Assembly (NCBI RefSeq): GCF_007004135.1
Contig: NZ_VJMG01000016.1
Coordinates: forward strand, 62,001 to 126,000
DNA length: 64,000 nucleotides
Source: Affinirhizobium straminoryzae
GTDB lineage: Bacteria; Pseudomonadota; Alphaproteobacteria; Rhizobiales; Rhizobiaceae
Reading direction: 5' to 3'
Shown: positions 18,739 to 27,307 of the stretch, piece by piece
Layout: each line of letters opens with the position of its first letter
How positions within the stretch are numbered: the stretch's first letter is position 1
Translations under genes and position numbers: made by a program
Notes under the pieces: generated by a model
The model's database searches: none
Told to the model about the DNA's origin: nothing
Seen by the model: the letters and a program-made list of their open reading frames with translations, nothing else

Positions 18739-18783
18739 ATGAAAACGTCGATGATCATGGTTATCTGGTGGTGGGCTCGCTGA
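18739..18783 (+). CDS. trpL: trp leader peptide
   Basis: 14-codon ORF reading MKTSMIMVIWWWAR, with three consecutive TGG codons two codons before the stop. The S. meliloti leader also ends WWWAR. Ribosome stalling at the Trp codons when charged tRNA-Trp is scarce should free region 2 to pair with region 3. Region 1 CTGGT (18765-18769) can pair with ACCAG (18795-18799). Region 2 GCGGC (18786-18790) can pair with GCCGC (18822-18826), which is part of the terminator stem. In S. meliloti the released peptide also acts in trans; whether it does so here is unknown. Confidence 0.93.
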   Translation: MKTSMIMVIWWWAR

Positions 18784-18818
18784 CAGCGGCCTTGACCAGT
18801 CATGTCCTGAGACGAGAC

Positions 18819-18851
18819 AAAGCCGCCCGAAACTCCCGAGGCGGCTTTTTT
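18819..18851 (+). terminator. trp attenuator terminator
   Basis: Perfect 9-bp stem AAAGCCGCC (18819-18827) and GGCGGCTTT (18840-18848), ending in six T residues. It sits between trpL and trpE(G), and its 5' arm can alternatively pair with 18786-18790. Confidence 0.9.
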
Positions 18852-18906
18852 CGTGCAAAGCCTCCTCCAGAACCGGGTCCGAAGGGAAAGTGGAAGAGGT
18901 GACAGC

Positions 18907-21096
18907 ATGGTAACCATCATCGAAGACGACGGTTCGGAAGTCTATGAGACCCGCGGCGGGATTACTGTTAGCCGCAAGCGTCGGCCAACCCCCTATGCCG
19001 ATGCGGTGTCCAGCTATGTGGACAAGCTGGACGAACGCCGTGGCGCTGTCTTTTCCTCCAACTACGAATATCCGGGCCGCTATACCCGCTGGGATACGGC
19101 CATCGTCGACCCGCCGCTCGGTGTCTCGTCCTTTGGCCGCGCTGTCTGGATCGAGGCCTATAACGGCCGTGGCGAGGTGCTGCTCGATTTCATCGCAGAG
19201 CGCCTGTCGCGCGAGCCGGACCTGACGCTGGGCGCGCGCACCGCTCGCAGGCTGGATCTTTCCGTCAATGCCCCCACCCGCGCCTTTACCGAGGAAGAGC
19301 GCTCCAAGATGCCGACGGTGTTTACCGTGCTGCGCGCCATCGTCGATCTCTTCCATTCGGAAGCCGATAGTGCCATCGGCCTGTTCGGCGCCTTCGGTTA
19401 CGATCTCGCCTTCCAGTTCGATTCCATCGACCTTTCGCTCACCCGTCCCGATGACCAGCGCGACATGGTGCTGTTCCTGCCGGATGAAATCCTCGTCGTG
19501 GACCATCATGCCGCCAAGGCCTGGATCGACCGCTACGACTTTTCCCGCGAGGACAGGACCACTGTCGGCAAGGCGGAGGAGATTGCGCCGGAACCCTTCC
19601 GCACCACGGACATGATCCCGCCGAAGGGCGATCACCGCCCCGGCGAATATGCCGAACTCGTCGTCAAGGCGAAGGAAAGCTTCCGTCGCGGGGACCTGTT
19701 CGAGGTGGTCCCCGGCCAGAAGTTCATGGAGCGCTGCGATTCGAAGCCTTCGCAGATCTCCAACCGGCTGAAGGCGATCAACCCGTCGCCCTATTCCTTC
19801 TTCATCAATCTCGGTCATCAGGAATATCTGGTCGGCGCCTCGCCGGAAATGTTCGTGCGCGTCTCCGGCCGCCGCATCGAGACCTGCCCGATTTCCGGTA
19901 CGATCCGTCGCGGCGAGGATGCGATCTCCGACAGCGAGCAGATCCTGAAGCTGCTGAATTCCAAGAAGGACGAGTCTGAACTGACGATGTGCTCGGACGT
20001 CGACCGCAACGACAAGAGCCGCGTCTGCGAACCCGGTTCCGTCAAGGTGATCGGCCGCCGGCAGATCGAGATGTATTCGCGTCTCATCCACACGGTCGAC
20101 CATATCGAGGGACGCCTGCGCCCGGATATGGATGCCTTCGATGGCTTCCTCTCCCACGCCTGGGCCGTCACCGTTACCGGTGCGCCAAAACTGTGGGCCA
20201 TGCGCTTCATCGAGAAACACGAAAAGAGCCCGCGCGCCTGGTATGGCGGTGCGATCGGCATGGTCGGCTTCAACGGTGACATGAATACGGGTCTCACGTT
20301 GCGCACCATCCGCATCAAGGACGGCATTGCCGAGGTGCGCGCCGGCGCAACCCTGCTGAACGACAGCGATCCGCAGGAAGAAGAAGCCGAAACCGAACTG
20401 AAGGCCTCCGCCATGATTGCCGCCATCCGGGATGCCCGCACGGGCAATACCGCCAAGATCAGCCGCGATGTGCAGACGGTCGGGCAGGGGGTGAAGATCC
20501 TGCTCGTCGATCACGAGGACAGTTTCGTTCACACACTGGCCAACTATTTCCGCCAGACGGGGGCCGAGGTTTCCACGGTGCGTACGCCGGTGCCGGAAGA
20601 GATCTATGACCGGATCAAGCCGGACCTCGTGGTGCTCTCGCCCGGACCGGGCAATCCAAAGGACTTTGACTGCAAGACGACGATCCGGACGGCCCGCGCC
20701 AAGGGTCTGCCGATCTTCGGCGTGTGCCTTGGTCTCCAGGCGCTGGCGGAAGCCTATGGCGGCGAACTCCGCCATCTCGCGGTTCCCATGCACGGCAAGC
20801 CGTCGCGCATCCGCGTGCTGGAACCCGGCATCGTGTTTGCAGGCCTCGGCCGCGAGGTGACGGTGGGGCGCTATCACTCCATCTTTGCCGATCCGAAGAC
20901 GCTGCACCCCGATTTCATCATCACCGCCGAAAGCGAGGATGGCACGATCATGGGCATCGAGCATGCCAGGGAGCCGGTGGCCGCCGTTCAGTTTCATCCG
21001 GAATCGATCATGACGCTCGGCGGCGATGCCGGCATGCGGATGATCGAGAACGTGGTGGCCAAGCTGTCGCGCCGCGCCAAGGAACAGGCGGCGTAA
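18907..21096 (+). CDS. trpE: Anthranilate synthase, fused TrpE-TrpG
   Basis: 729-residue fusion making anthranilate from chorismate and glutamine, the first step of tryptophan synthesis. The TrpE part is about residues 1-515, with the chorismate-binding blocks [28 protein letters not shown] and [21 protein letters not shown]. The glutaminase part is about 530-729, with the nucleophile Cys in [15 protein letters not shown] and the His-Glu pair in QFHPESIMT. This fusion, written trpE(G), is typical of Rhizobiaceae. The ATG at 18907 has GGAAGAGG upstream; the frame extends 18 codons earlier through the attenuator. It is controlled by trpL attenuation. Confidence 0.97.
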   Translation: MVTIIEDDGSEVYETRGGITVSRKRRPTPYADAVSSYVDKLDERRGAVFSSNYEYPGRYTRWDTAIVDPPLGVSSFGRAVWIEAYNGRGEVLLDFIAERLSREPDLTLGARTARRLDLSVNAPTRAFTEEERSKMPTVFTVLRAIVDLFHSEADSAIGLFGAFGYDLAFQFDSIDLSLTRPDDQRDMVLFLPDEILVVDHHAAKAWIDRYDFSREDRTTVGKAEEIAPEPFRTTDMIPPKGDHRPGEYAELVVKAKESFRRGDLFEVVPGQKFMERCDSKPSQISNRLKAINPSPYSFFINLGHQEYLVGASPEMFVRVSGRRIETCPISGTIRRGEDAISDSEQILKLLNSKKDESELTMCSDVDRNDKSRVCEPGSVKVIGRRQIEMYSRLIHTVDHIEGRLRPDMDAFDGFLSHAWAVTVTGAPKLWAMRFIEKHEKSPRAWYGGAIGMVGFNGDMNTGLTLRTIRIKDGIAEVRAGATLLNDSDPQEEEAETELKASAMIAAIRDARTGNTAKISRDVQTVGQGVKILLVDHEDSFVHTLANYFRQTGAEVSTVRTPVPEEIYDRIKPDLVVLSPGPGNPKDFDCKTTIRTARAKGLPIFGVCLGLQALAEAYGGELRHLAVPMHGKPSRIRVLEPGIVFAGLGREVTVGRYHSIFADPKTLHPDFIITAESEDGTIMGIEHAREPVAAVQFHPESIMTLGGDAGMRMIENVVAKLSRRAKEQAA

Positions 21097-21097
21097 G

Positions 21098-21595
21098 ATG
21101 GAGCCGATCGGCATCGAACCGATCCGGGAAGCGCATGTCGAGGGCTTTCATGCGGCCCTCGATACCGTCGCGCGCGAGCGTCGATATCTTTCCTTTCTGG
21201 AGGCGCCGCCGCTGGAAGGCACACGCGATTTCGTGCAGGACAATATCCGCAACGGCCATCCGCAATTCGTTGCGCTCGCTGAGGGGCGGGTTGTCGGCTG
21301 GTGTGATATTCGTCGCCATCCACGCGAGGTCCATGCCCATCGCGGTACGCTCGGCATGGGGATCATCCCCGGCTATCGCGAGCGCGGGCTCGGCCGCCGG
21401 CTGATCACCGCCACCATCGATGCGGCCCGGGCGCAGGGGCTGCACCGCATTGATCTCGATGTCCATGCAGACAACCTGCGCGCCCGGGCACTCTACGAAA
21501 AGGTCGGCTTCGTTGAGGAAGGCATCGCGCGCGATGGTGTGCGTATCGACGGCCGGTTCATCGATGTGGTCCAGATGGGGTTGCTGCTGAGCTGA
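21098..21595 (+). CDS. GNAT-family N-acetyltransferase
   Basis: 165-residue acetyltransferase. The acetyl-CoA loop is seen as GIIPGYRERGLGRRLI (about 88-103), followed by the typical helix and LDVHADNLRARALYEKVGFVEEG. The substrate is unknown; it resembles RimJ/RimL/phosphinothricin-type members. The ATG lies one base after the trpE(G) stop codon, so it is probably co-transcribed and would then also be subject to trp attenuation. Confidence 0.88.
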   Translation: MEPIGIEPIREAHVEGFHAALDTVARERRYLSFLEAPPLEGTRDFVQDNIRNGHPQFVALAEGRVVGWCDIRRHPREVHAHRGTLGMGIIPGYRERGLGRRLITATIDAARAQGLHRIDLDVHADNLRARALYEKVGFVEEGIARDGVRIDGRFIDVVQMGLLLS

Positions 21596-21629
21596 GGCAG
21601 GGTTGACGTGCCGTAAGGCTCCGGACCGG

Positions 21630-22196
21630 TCAGCTTGGCAATCCCACCAGTTTCTCGAACTGCTCCCAGGTATCGTCCATGGCATAGACACCGGTGAAGG
21701 GAATGTTGAGATGCCCGAACAGCGGTGTCAGCTGCCATTCGGCTGTCTTTTCATCAACACCAGCGATCTGCTGCAGATACATGACGGAGGCAAGCCCCGT
21801 GCGGTCGGCGCCGCTCTTGCAGTGAACGAGGATCGGCCCCTCCGCGTTGCGCATCAGTGCCACCAGCGCAAAGCTCTGCGCGGGCGTCAGCTCCCGCTCG
21901 GCCGACATGGTAAAGTCCACGTGGTTCACCCCATGCGCTCTTGCCACGGCCAGTTCGTCCTCATACCAGCCTGCGCCGGGCTGGGCCCCCCGCAGGTTGA
22001 TGACCGTGCGGATATGGTATGTCTCGATGTCCTGGCTGAGCGCCGTGCCGGAAAGCTGTGCGGAGCGGTAGAAGCGTCCGGGGATCACCTCATGGAAATT
22101 GCCCGTCCATTGCAGAGCGCACAGATAGGTGCCGAACGAGAGCGACAGCGCCAGAACCGTCTGGCCCGCACGCATGGCAATCCGTCTGTAGATCAT
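21630..22196 (-). CDS. Dual-specificity/tyrosine-type phosphatase
   Basis: 188-residue protein. The N-terminus has one hydrophobic segment (about 10-27, TVLALSLSFGTYLCALQW), suggesting a signal anchor or exported location. The catalytic P-loop VHCKSGADRTG (HCx5R) is near residues 123-133. An upstream VINLRGA block and a candidate general-acid region around the FTMSAERELTP segment fit a DSP/Siw14-like fold. The substrate may be a phosphoprotein or a phospholipid/inositol phosphate; this cannot be decided here. It is divergent from the CDF gene. Confidence 0.85.
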   Translation of the reverse strand: MIYRRIAMRAGQTVLALSLSFGTYLCALQWTGNFHEVIPGRFYRSAQLSGTALSQDIETYHIRTVINLRGAQPGAGWYEDELAVARAHGVNHVDFTMSAERELTPAQSFALVALMRNAEGPILVHCKSGADRTGLASVMYLQQIAGVDEKTAEWQLTPLFGHLNIPFTGVYAMDDTWEQFEKLVGLPS

Positions 22197-22207
22197 CCGT
22201 CTGTTCC

Positions 22208-22233
22208 GCCCGAACCCGCTGCCCGAACCCGCT
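22208..22233. repeat. Perfect 13-bp tandem repeat
   Basis: GCCCGAACCCGCT occurs twice back to back in the gap between the phosphatase and the CDF gene. It could be a regulatory direct repeat or slippage product. Confidence 0.7.
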
Positions 22234-22355
22234 GAGGGTCCTCGGCCTGTGGCGCCAGCAAGGGTCGGAGTCGTGGCCTATTTATGGCATTCCGGCCCCG
22301 GTTGAGAAGCGCTTTGACTTTTTGCGCAATCCGAGCGATAGACGCCACGAAATCG

Positions 22356-22391
22356 AAACCGCCGGGCGCTACAAGAGCGCTTCGGCGGTTT
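22356..22391 (+). promoter_or_regulatory. Long hairpin in the CDF gene leader
   Basis: AAACCGCCG (22356-22364) pairs perfectly with CGGCGGTTT (22383-22391). Inside, GCGCT (22366-22370) pairs with AGCGC (22376-22380) around an ACAAG loop. It lies between divergent genes, 48 nt upstream of the CDF start, so it is not an ordinary end-of-gene terminator. It may be a 5'-UTR control element. Confidence 0.5.
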
Positions 22392-22439
22392 CGCTGTTTC
22401 AGGCCTCTTGCAAATCATTCGCATGCGCACGGAAAGACG

Positions 22440-23351
22440 ATGACCGACGACGAGAAACAACTGGTGCAGCGGCTGGCCCTGTGGGGGATTCCCCTGTCGG
22501 TCGGCGTCATGGCGCTGAAACTCCTGGCCTGGTGGGTCACCGGTTCGGTGGCGCTGCTTTCCGACGGCCTGGAATCCTCCGTCAATGTCACGGCTGCCGT
22601 GGTGGCCTATGGCGTGATCCGCTACGCGCAGCGTCCGGCCGACGAGGACCACCAGTTCGGCCACCACAAGGCGGAATATCTCTCGGCGGTGCTGGAGGGC
22701 GTTCTGATCGTGGTGGCCGCGCTTCTGATCGTCAAGGAAGCCTGGGGCGGGCTGATGGAGCCGCACCTGCCGGAGGCGCCGGTGCTCGGCCTTGCCATCA
22801 ATGCGCTGGCCGGCGTCATCAATGCCGTCTGGGCAACGGTGCTGATCCGCATCGGCACCAGCCATCGCTCGCCCGCGTTGAAGGCCGATGGCCAGCACAT
22901 TCTCTCCGATGTGGTCACCTCCATCGGTGTGCTGATCGGCCTCGTGCTGGCGCTGCTGACCGGCTATGCCATTCTCGACCCGGTCATGGCGATCATCGTT
23001 GCCCTCAACATTCTCTATCAGGGCTACAAGGTGATCACCTATTCGCTGGGCGCCCTCATGGACAAGGCGGTGGAGCCGGAAGAGGAAGAGGCGATCCGCG
23101 AGGCGATCCGGACCAATTCATCCGGCGTGCTTGGCGTGCATGATCTGCGCACCCGTCGCGCGGGAGCGGCCGCCTTCATCGATTTCCACCTCGTTGTTCC
23201 CGCCAACATGGCTGTCGGCGAGGCGCATGAAATCTGCGATCGCTTGGAAGATGCGATCAAGGAGGCTATTCCCGGCGCTTCTCTCGCCATTCATGTGGAG
23301 CCGGAGGGCGAACGCGCTCATGGGCTCAAGGTCAAGGTAGAAGGTCAGTAA
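22440..23351 (+). CDS. Cation diffusion facilitator (metal exporter)
   Basis: 303-residue inner-membrane CDF transporter with about six membrane helices (residues 12-220) and a cytoplasmic C-terminal dimerisation domain (about 225-303). Candidate metal-site residues are in SDGLESSVN (TM2), [10 protein letters not shown] and [12 protein letters not shown] (TM5 HxxxD). Members export divalent metals such as Mn, Fe or Zn in exchange for protons; the ion is not assignable by eye. The ATG at 22440 is chosen because the upstream open frame runs through the leader hairpin. The queF ATG follows one base after its stop. Confidence 0.9.
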   Translation: MTDDEKQLVQRLALWGIPLSVGVMALKLLAWWVTGSVALLSDGLESSVNVTAAVVAYGVIRYAQRPADEDHQFGHHKAEYLSAVLEGVLIVVAALLIVKEAWGGLMEPHLPEAPVLGLAINALAGVINAVWATVLIRIGTSHRSPALKADGQHILSDVVTSIGVLIGLVLALLTGYAILDPVMAIIVALNILYQGYKVITYSLGALMDKAVEPEEEEAIREAIRTNSSGVLGVHDLRTRRAGAAAFIDFHLVVPANMAVGEAHEICDRLEDAIKEAIPGASLAIHVEPEGERAHGLKVKVEGQ

Positions 23352-23352
23352 G

Positions 23353-23817
23353 ATGAGCATGACGGATGTCAGCGGGCTCTCGCAGCTCGGAAAGCAGGTG
23401 GATGCCCCCACCAGCCCGGAAACGGCGGTGCTGGAGCGTGTGCCGAACAGCAATGCCGGAACCGATTACGTGGTGCGCTTCACCGCCCCGGAATTTACTT
23501 CGCTCTGCCCGATGACGGGCCAGCCGGATTTCGCCCATATCGTCATCGATTACATCCCGGGCGAGTTTCTGGTGGAATCGAAGTCGCTGAAGCTGTTTTT
23601 GTTTTCCTTCCGCAACCACGGTGCCTTCCACGAGGATTGCTCCGTCTACATCGCCAAGCGTCTTGTCGATCTCCTGGCGCCGAAGTGGCTGCGGATCGGG
23701 GCCTACTGGTATCCGCGCGGCGGCATTCCGATCGACGTCTTCTGGCAGACGGGTGCGGCACCCGAGGGCGTGTGGCTTCCGGACCAGGGCGTGCCGACCT
23801 ATCGCGGCCGCGGCTGA
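23353..23817 (+). CDS. queF: NADPH-dependent 7-cyano-7-deazaguanine reductase
   Basis: 154-residue short (unimodular, T-fold) QueF, which reduces preQ0 to preQ1 in queuosine synthesis. The catalytic Cys is C52 in [11 protein letters not shown] with D59 nearby. The QueF signature ESKSLKLF is at 75-82, and the substrate-site pair H93-E94 is in AFHEDC. It follows the CDF gene after one base, suggesting co-transcription, and ends before a strong terminator. Confidence 0.95.
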   Translation: MSMTDVSGLSQLGKQVDAPTSPETAVLERVPNSNAGTDYVVRFTAPEFTSLCPMTGQPDFAHIVIDYIPGEFLVESKSLKLFLFSFRNHGAFHEDCSVYIAKRLVDLLAPKWLRIGAYWYPRGGIPIDVFWQTGAAPEGVWLPDQGVPTYRGRG

Positions 23818-23848
23818 TCCGGTCCACCTGATCAAATCCTGAATACGA

Positions 23849-23883
23849 AAAGGCCCGGTCTGCGCGAAGGAGGCCGGGCCTTT
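23849..23883. terminator. Bidirectional terminator between queF and DUF2076 gene
   Basis: Perfect 10-bp stem AAAGGCCCGG (23849-23858) and CCGGGCCTTT (23874-23883). It lies between convergent genes and has short T-runs on both strands. Confidence 0.8.
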
Positions 23884-23914
23884 CGTGTGTGCGTTTGCTC
23901 AGGCGGCGTCTCGA

Positions 23915-24688
23915 TCAGACGAAATCGCTGTCGTCGCTGCCATCGTCGGTATCGTCGGCGTTCCAGTCGGTATTGTCATCATAGCCTGCCTGCTGCAGGT
24001 TGTCGCCCACATCGGCCACCGTGGTCTGGCCCGCATCGCCGTAATAGTTGTTGATCACGGTTTCCTCGATCGGGCCGTGGCCAAAACCTTCCCCCAGAGG
24101 ATTGCCGAGGCCCAGCCCCGACATGTGGTTGCCGAAAATGCCGCTGAGTGAATTGGCAAGCAGCATGCCGCCGGCAACACCGGCTGCCGTGCCGAGCGCA
24201 CCTGTGAGAAAGCTGCTGCCGGCAGACGGCGCGCGGATGCCCTGCTGCGCCCAAGGGCCGGCAACCGGCTGTTGCTGCGGCGGCGCATAAGCCTGGGGTG
24301 CACCATAGGCCGGCTGCGTGCTTCCCCACGGGCCAGCGGAAGGGGCCGTCGAGGGAATGGGATTATAGGCGGGACGCTGCGCGGGGCGCGGCGGCTGGCC
24401 GGAGCCGAAGATGGAGCTCAGGAAGCCGCCACGCTGCTCCTCGGCAGGTGTGGCTGCCTGCGCTTCCAGGTCGCGCACGCGCGCTTCCAGTTCGTTGATG
24501 CGGCGAGAGGCGGCTTCCAGCCCCTTTTCCTGGACGATTACGGCCTGCGCCAGATAATAGGGCGCAGAAGGTTCGTTGCGCACCGCATCGGCAATCAGGC
24601 GCTCGGCCTCGCCATCCCGCGGTGTCGCGGTGGCGCTCCTGATGCGTTGGAACAGATCATTCAGCAGCTGGCGTTCTTCCGGTGACAT
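23915..24688 (-). CDS. DUF2076 family protein
   Basis: 257-residue protein. The N-terminal part (about 1-75, SPEERQLLNDLFQRIRSA then DAVRNEPSAPYYLAQAVIVQEKGLEAA) matches DUF2076. A short coiled coil (about 65-80) precedes a Pro/Gln/Ala-rich middle (about 90-155). A Gly-rich hydrophobic stretch (about 160-185) leads to a very acidic C-terminus (DDTDDGSDDSDFV). Function is unknown. The ATG at 24688 has AGGAG 6 nt upstream. Confidence 0.8.
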   Translation of the reverse strand: MSPEERQLLNDLFQRIRSATATPRDGEAERLIADAVRNEPSAPYYLAQAVIVQEKGLEAASRRINELEARVRDLEAQAATPAEEQRGGFLSSIFGSGQPPRPAQRPAYNPIPSTAPSAGPWGSTQPAYGAPQAYAPPQQQPVAGPWAQQGIRAPSAGSSFLTGALGTAAGVAGGMLLANSLSGIFGNHMSGLGLGNPLGEGFGHGPIEETVINNYYGDAGQTTVADVGDNLQQAGYDDNTDWNADDTDDGSDDSDFV

Positions 24689-24802
24689 GGCGATCTCCTG
24701 ACGGGCGGATAGGTCCCCGTGCATGAGAATAAAATAGGGCCGGATTCCGGCTTTTTCAGCCGCCGCAATCTTAAATCTCGGTAAGCTTGAGAGGGCGTAA
24801 AC

Positions 24803-24822
24803 GGGGCCGGCGAACCGGCCCC
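24803..24822 (-). terminator. Hairpin after hupE
   Basis: Perfect 8-bp stem GGGGCCGG/CCGGCCCC with a UUCG tetraloop on the minus strand, 10 bp after the hupE stop. The following T-run is weak (GTTTACG). Confidence 0.6.
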
Positions 24823-24832
24823 GAAAAAGCGG

Positions 24833-25423
24833 TCAGCCGCCGAAGACGAGCGACAGGCCGGCAAGTGCCGTCAGCGCCCCGACGATGCGGGCAACGACGG
24901 GCGTCACGCGCTGGGCAACGATGCCAAGGCCGATGCCGACGACATGCAGGAAGGCGGTGGAGAGGACGAAGCCGAGGCCGAATTCCAGCGCGCCGGCCTC
25001 GCCAATTTCCGTGCCGTGCGCATGGCCATGGAAGAGGGCAAAGACGGCAACGACTGCGGCGGAGGCGGCCACCGGCAGGCGAACCGCAACGGCGACCAGC
25101 AGGCCAAGGCCGATGACGGAAGCGAGGATTGCCGGCTCCACGAAGGGCAGGTGAACGCCGAGCACGGCGAGCAGGAAGCCGAAGGCCATGGTGGAGACAA
25201 AGGCGGCCGGCACGGCCCAGAGAGCGGCCCGCCGCTCCGGATCCCCGGCGATCTGCGCTGCCCAGAGGCCGACGGAAATCATCACCAGCACGTGGTCGGC
25301 GCCGAAGATCGGGTGCGAAAGGCCGGCGGCAAACGAGCCGTGTTCCAGCGGATCGAGATGGGCAAAGGCCGGTGCGGCGGCGGCGGCCAGCATGGCGGCG
25401 GTGAGCGAAAGGCGTTTCAACAT
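24833..25423 (-). CDS. hupE: HupE/UreJ family metal transporter
   Basis: 196-residue inner-membrane protein with a signal peptide (ends AFA/HLDPL, about residue 21) and about six hydrophobic segments. The family motif HPIFGADHVLVMI is at about 37-49, and a second His block FHGHAHGTEIGE lies at about 128-139. The mature N-terminus begins with His, a possible metal ligand. HupE/UreJ proteins import nickel or cobalt. No hydrogenase or urease genes are in the window. The ATG at 25423 begins the signal peptide; the open frame extends upstream without similarity. Confidence 0.9.
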   Translation of the reverse strand: MLKRLSLTAAMLAAAAAPAFAHLDPLEHGSFAAGLSHPIFGADHVLVMISVGLWAAQIAGDPERRAALWAVPAAFVSTMAFGFLLAVLGVHLPFVEPAILASVIGLGLLVAVAVRLPVAASAAVVAVFALFHGHAHGTEIGEAGALEFGLGFVLSTAFLHVVGIGLGIVAQRVTPVVARIVGALTALAGLSLVFGG

Positions 25424-25623
25424 GGTGGTTCCCCTGAAATGGCGGCGAGCGGATGCCGGGAGGCGGGCACCCATCGTCAGCCGCAAGATTAGGCAGTGCC
25501 CAAAAATCTGTCCATCCGCAAAATGACGAAGGCGGCATTCACCTTACTCGTGTTTCGCTCATTGTTTTACGTCGCCGAACGCATTATGTCCGAAGCTACG
25601 GAACTGAGATTGGAGAGCGCTCG

Positions 25624-26211
25624 ATGCTTGATGAAAACGACGACGACAAGAGCAAGGAATTGCCGCTCGGCAAGGAAACGGAGGCGAACCTTTTCAAGTC
25701 GCGCTCGATCTTCATCTATGGCGGGATCACGCAGGAACTGGCGCAGAAGGTCTGCACCCAGCTGGTGGCTCTGGCCGCCGCCTCCGACGAAGACATTCGC
25801 ATCTACGTGAACTCGCCCGGCGGCCACGTGGAATCGGGCGATTCGATTCATGACATGATCAAGTTCATCAAGCCGAAGGTCTGGATCATCGGCACGGGCT
25901 GGGTCGCATCGGCTGGCGCGCTGATCTACGTGTCGGTGCCGAAGGAACGCCGTATCTGCCTGCCGAACACCCGCTTCCTGCTGCATCAACCGTCCGGCGG
26001 CACCCGCGGCATGGCCTCCGACATCGAGATCCAGGCGCGCGAAATCATCAAGATGAACCAGCGTCTGATCAAGATCTTCTCCAAGGCCACCGGCCAGACG
26101 GAAGAGAAGATCGCCAAGGACATCGACCGCGACTACTGGCTGTCGGCCGAAGACGCCGTGGCCTATGGCCTGGTCTCGAAGATCGTCGAAAGCCAGTCCG
26201 AAATCGGCTGA
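25624..26211 (+). CDS. clpP: ClpP-family serine protease
   Basis: 195-residue cytosolic protease subunit. The catalytic triad fits S96 (GWVASAGAL), H121 (LLHQPSGG) and D170 ([11 protein letters not shown]). The active-site Ser context GWVASAGA differs from the canonical GQAASMGA, and the N-terminus is unusually acidic ([11 protein letters not shown]) without the usual processed propeptide. This suggests a divergent paralogue rather than the main ClpP. No clpX/clpA neighbour is present. The ATG at 25624 has GGAG 8 nt upstream. Confidence 0.9.
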   Translation: MLDENDDDKSKELPLGKETEANLFKSRSIFIYGGITQELAQKVCTQLVALAAASDEDIRIYVNSPGGHVESGDSIHDMIKFIKPKVWIIGTGWVASAGALIYVSVPKERRICLPNTRFLLHQPSGGTRGMASDIEIQAREIIKMNQRLIKIFSKATGQTEEKIAKDIDRDYWLSAEDAVAYGLVSKIVESQSEIG

Positions 26212-26240
26212 GCCTTTCGCGGCAACCTGTTCGACATGCA

Positions 26241-26268
26241 CCCCGCCGGAGCGATTCGGCGGGGTTTT
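26241..26268 (+). terminator. Terminator after clpP
   Basis: CCCCGCCG (26241-26248) pairs with CGGCGGGG (26257-26264), followed by TTTT, 29 bp after the stop. Confidence 0.8.
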
Positions 26269-26341
26269 CCGTATCGATGCACCCGACAGAGGCGGCGCCT
26301 TCCGCCCGTCCGGGACCCGTTCTGCAAGGCAAGATCCAGCG

Positions 26342-27307
26342 ATGAGCATTCCGACCGTTCACCCCTATCCCTTCGATCCGACCTATGGCTACAGCCTGGA
26401 GGCGCTGCTGGCGCTGATGCCGCCCGAGGCGCCGGAGGGGTTCGATGCCTTCTGGGCGCGGCGTTACGAGCGGGCGCTGAAGGTGAAGCCGCAGCCGGAG
26501 CTTCTGCCCGGCGCCAGCGACCATGACGACTGGCATGTGCGCGAGATCCGCTTCACCTCCACCGACCGGGTGCGCATCGGCGGCTGGCTCTTGACGCCGA
26601 AGGGGCGCGAGGCACGGCGTGGCATCGTCGTCGGCCATGGCTATGGCGGACGCGATGCACCGGATTACGATTATCCCGTCAAGGATGCCGCACTTCTCTT
26701 TCCCTGCTTTCGCGGCATGTCGAAAAGCCCGCATCCGCCGATTTCCGGCAATGCCGTCTGGCATGTGCTGCACCACATCGACAAGCCGGAGCGCTATGTG
26801 ATCGGCGGTTGCGTGGAGGATCTGTGGATCGCGGTCTCGGCGCTTTCCACCCTGTTTCCGAAGCTTGCCGGGCGCATCGGCTATAGCGGCATCAGTTTTG
26901 GCGGCGGCATCGGCGCGCTCGCCATGCCGTACGACCGGCGCATCGATCGCGGCTTTCTGGAAGTGCCGACCTTCGGCAACCGTCCGCTGTGGCTGACGCT
27001 GCCGAGCACCGGCAGTGCGGCCTCCGTGCAGGCCTACCGACGCACGCATCCGGAGGTGGACGAGATGCTGCGGCTCTTCGATTCGGCGACCGCTGCCACC
27101 CGCATCACCCAGCCGATGCTGGTGGCGGCGGCGCGCTTCGATCCGGCGGTGGCACCCCCCTGCCAGTTTTCGGTGGCCAATGCGCTTGCGAAATCAAAAT
27201 TTAATGAAACCTTCATTCTCGACGCGGGGCACTTCGACTATCCTGACGCTGCGGTGCAGCATAACCTTCTCTCCGAGAAGGTCAGGCAGTTCTTCGGGGT
27301 GACATGA
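26342..27307 (+). CDS. Acetylxylan-esterase-like alpha/beta hydrolase
   Basis: 321-residue predicted cytosolic hydrolase of the AXE1/cephalosporin-C-deacetylase type. The N-terminal block PEGFDAFWARRYERAL and the core IGGWLLTPKGREARRGIVVGHGYGGRD fit this family. The nucleophile is in GYSGISFGGG (about residue 183), a probable Asp in ARFDPAVAPP (about 268) and the His in DAGHFDYPD. The natural substrate is unknown. Its stop overlaps the ATG of the following hydrolase by 4 nt, so the two are coupled. Confidence 0.85.
   Translation: MSIPTVHPYPFDPTYGYSLEALLALMPPEAPEGFDAFWARRYERALKVKPQPELLPGASDHDDWHVREIRFTSTDRVRIGGWLLTPKGREARRGIVVGHGYGGRDAPDYDYPVKDAALLFPCFRGMSKSPHPPISGNAVWHVLHHIDKPERYVIGGCVEDLWIAVSALSTLFPKLAGRIGYSGISFGGGIGALAMPYDRRIDRGFLEVPTFGNRPLWLTLPSTGSAASVQAYRRTHPEVDEMLRLFDSATAATRITQPMLVAAARFDPAVAPPCQFSVANALAKSKFNETFILDAGHFDYPDAAVQHNLLSEKVRQFFGVT

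Larger units (their letters stand above)
18739..18851 (+). ncRNA. trp attenuator RNA (rnTrpL-like small RNA)
   Basis: Transcription from the predicted start to the attenuator yields a 113-nt RNA containing trpL and ending in the terminator. In S. meliloti the matching attenuated transcript is a trans-acting small RNA (rnTrpL). The size and layout here are comparable. Trans activity in this organism is inference. Confidence 0.65.

Noticed and set aside
18697-21114. 805-codon leftward open frame over trpE(G)
   Set aside because: Antisense shadow; it also runs through the trp attenuator.
25424-25623. Possible cobalamin riboswitch before hupE
   Set aside because: A GGCACTGCC segment is present, but the B12 box and the remaining conserved stems are missing and the region is too short.
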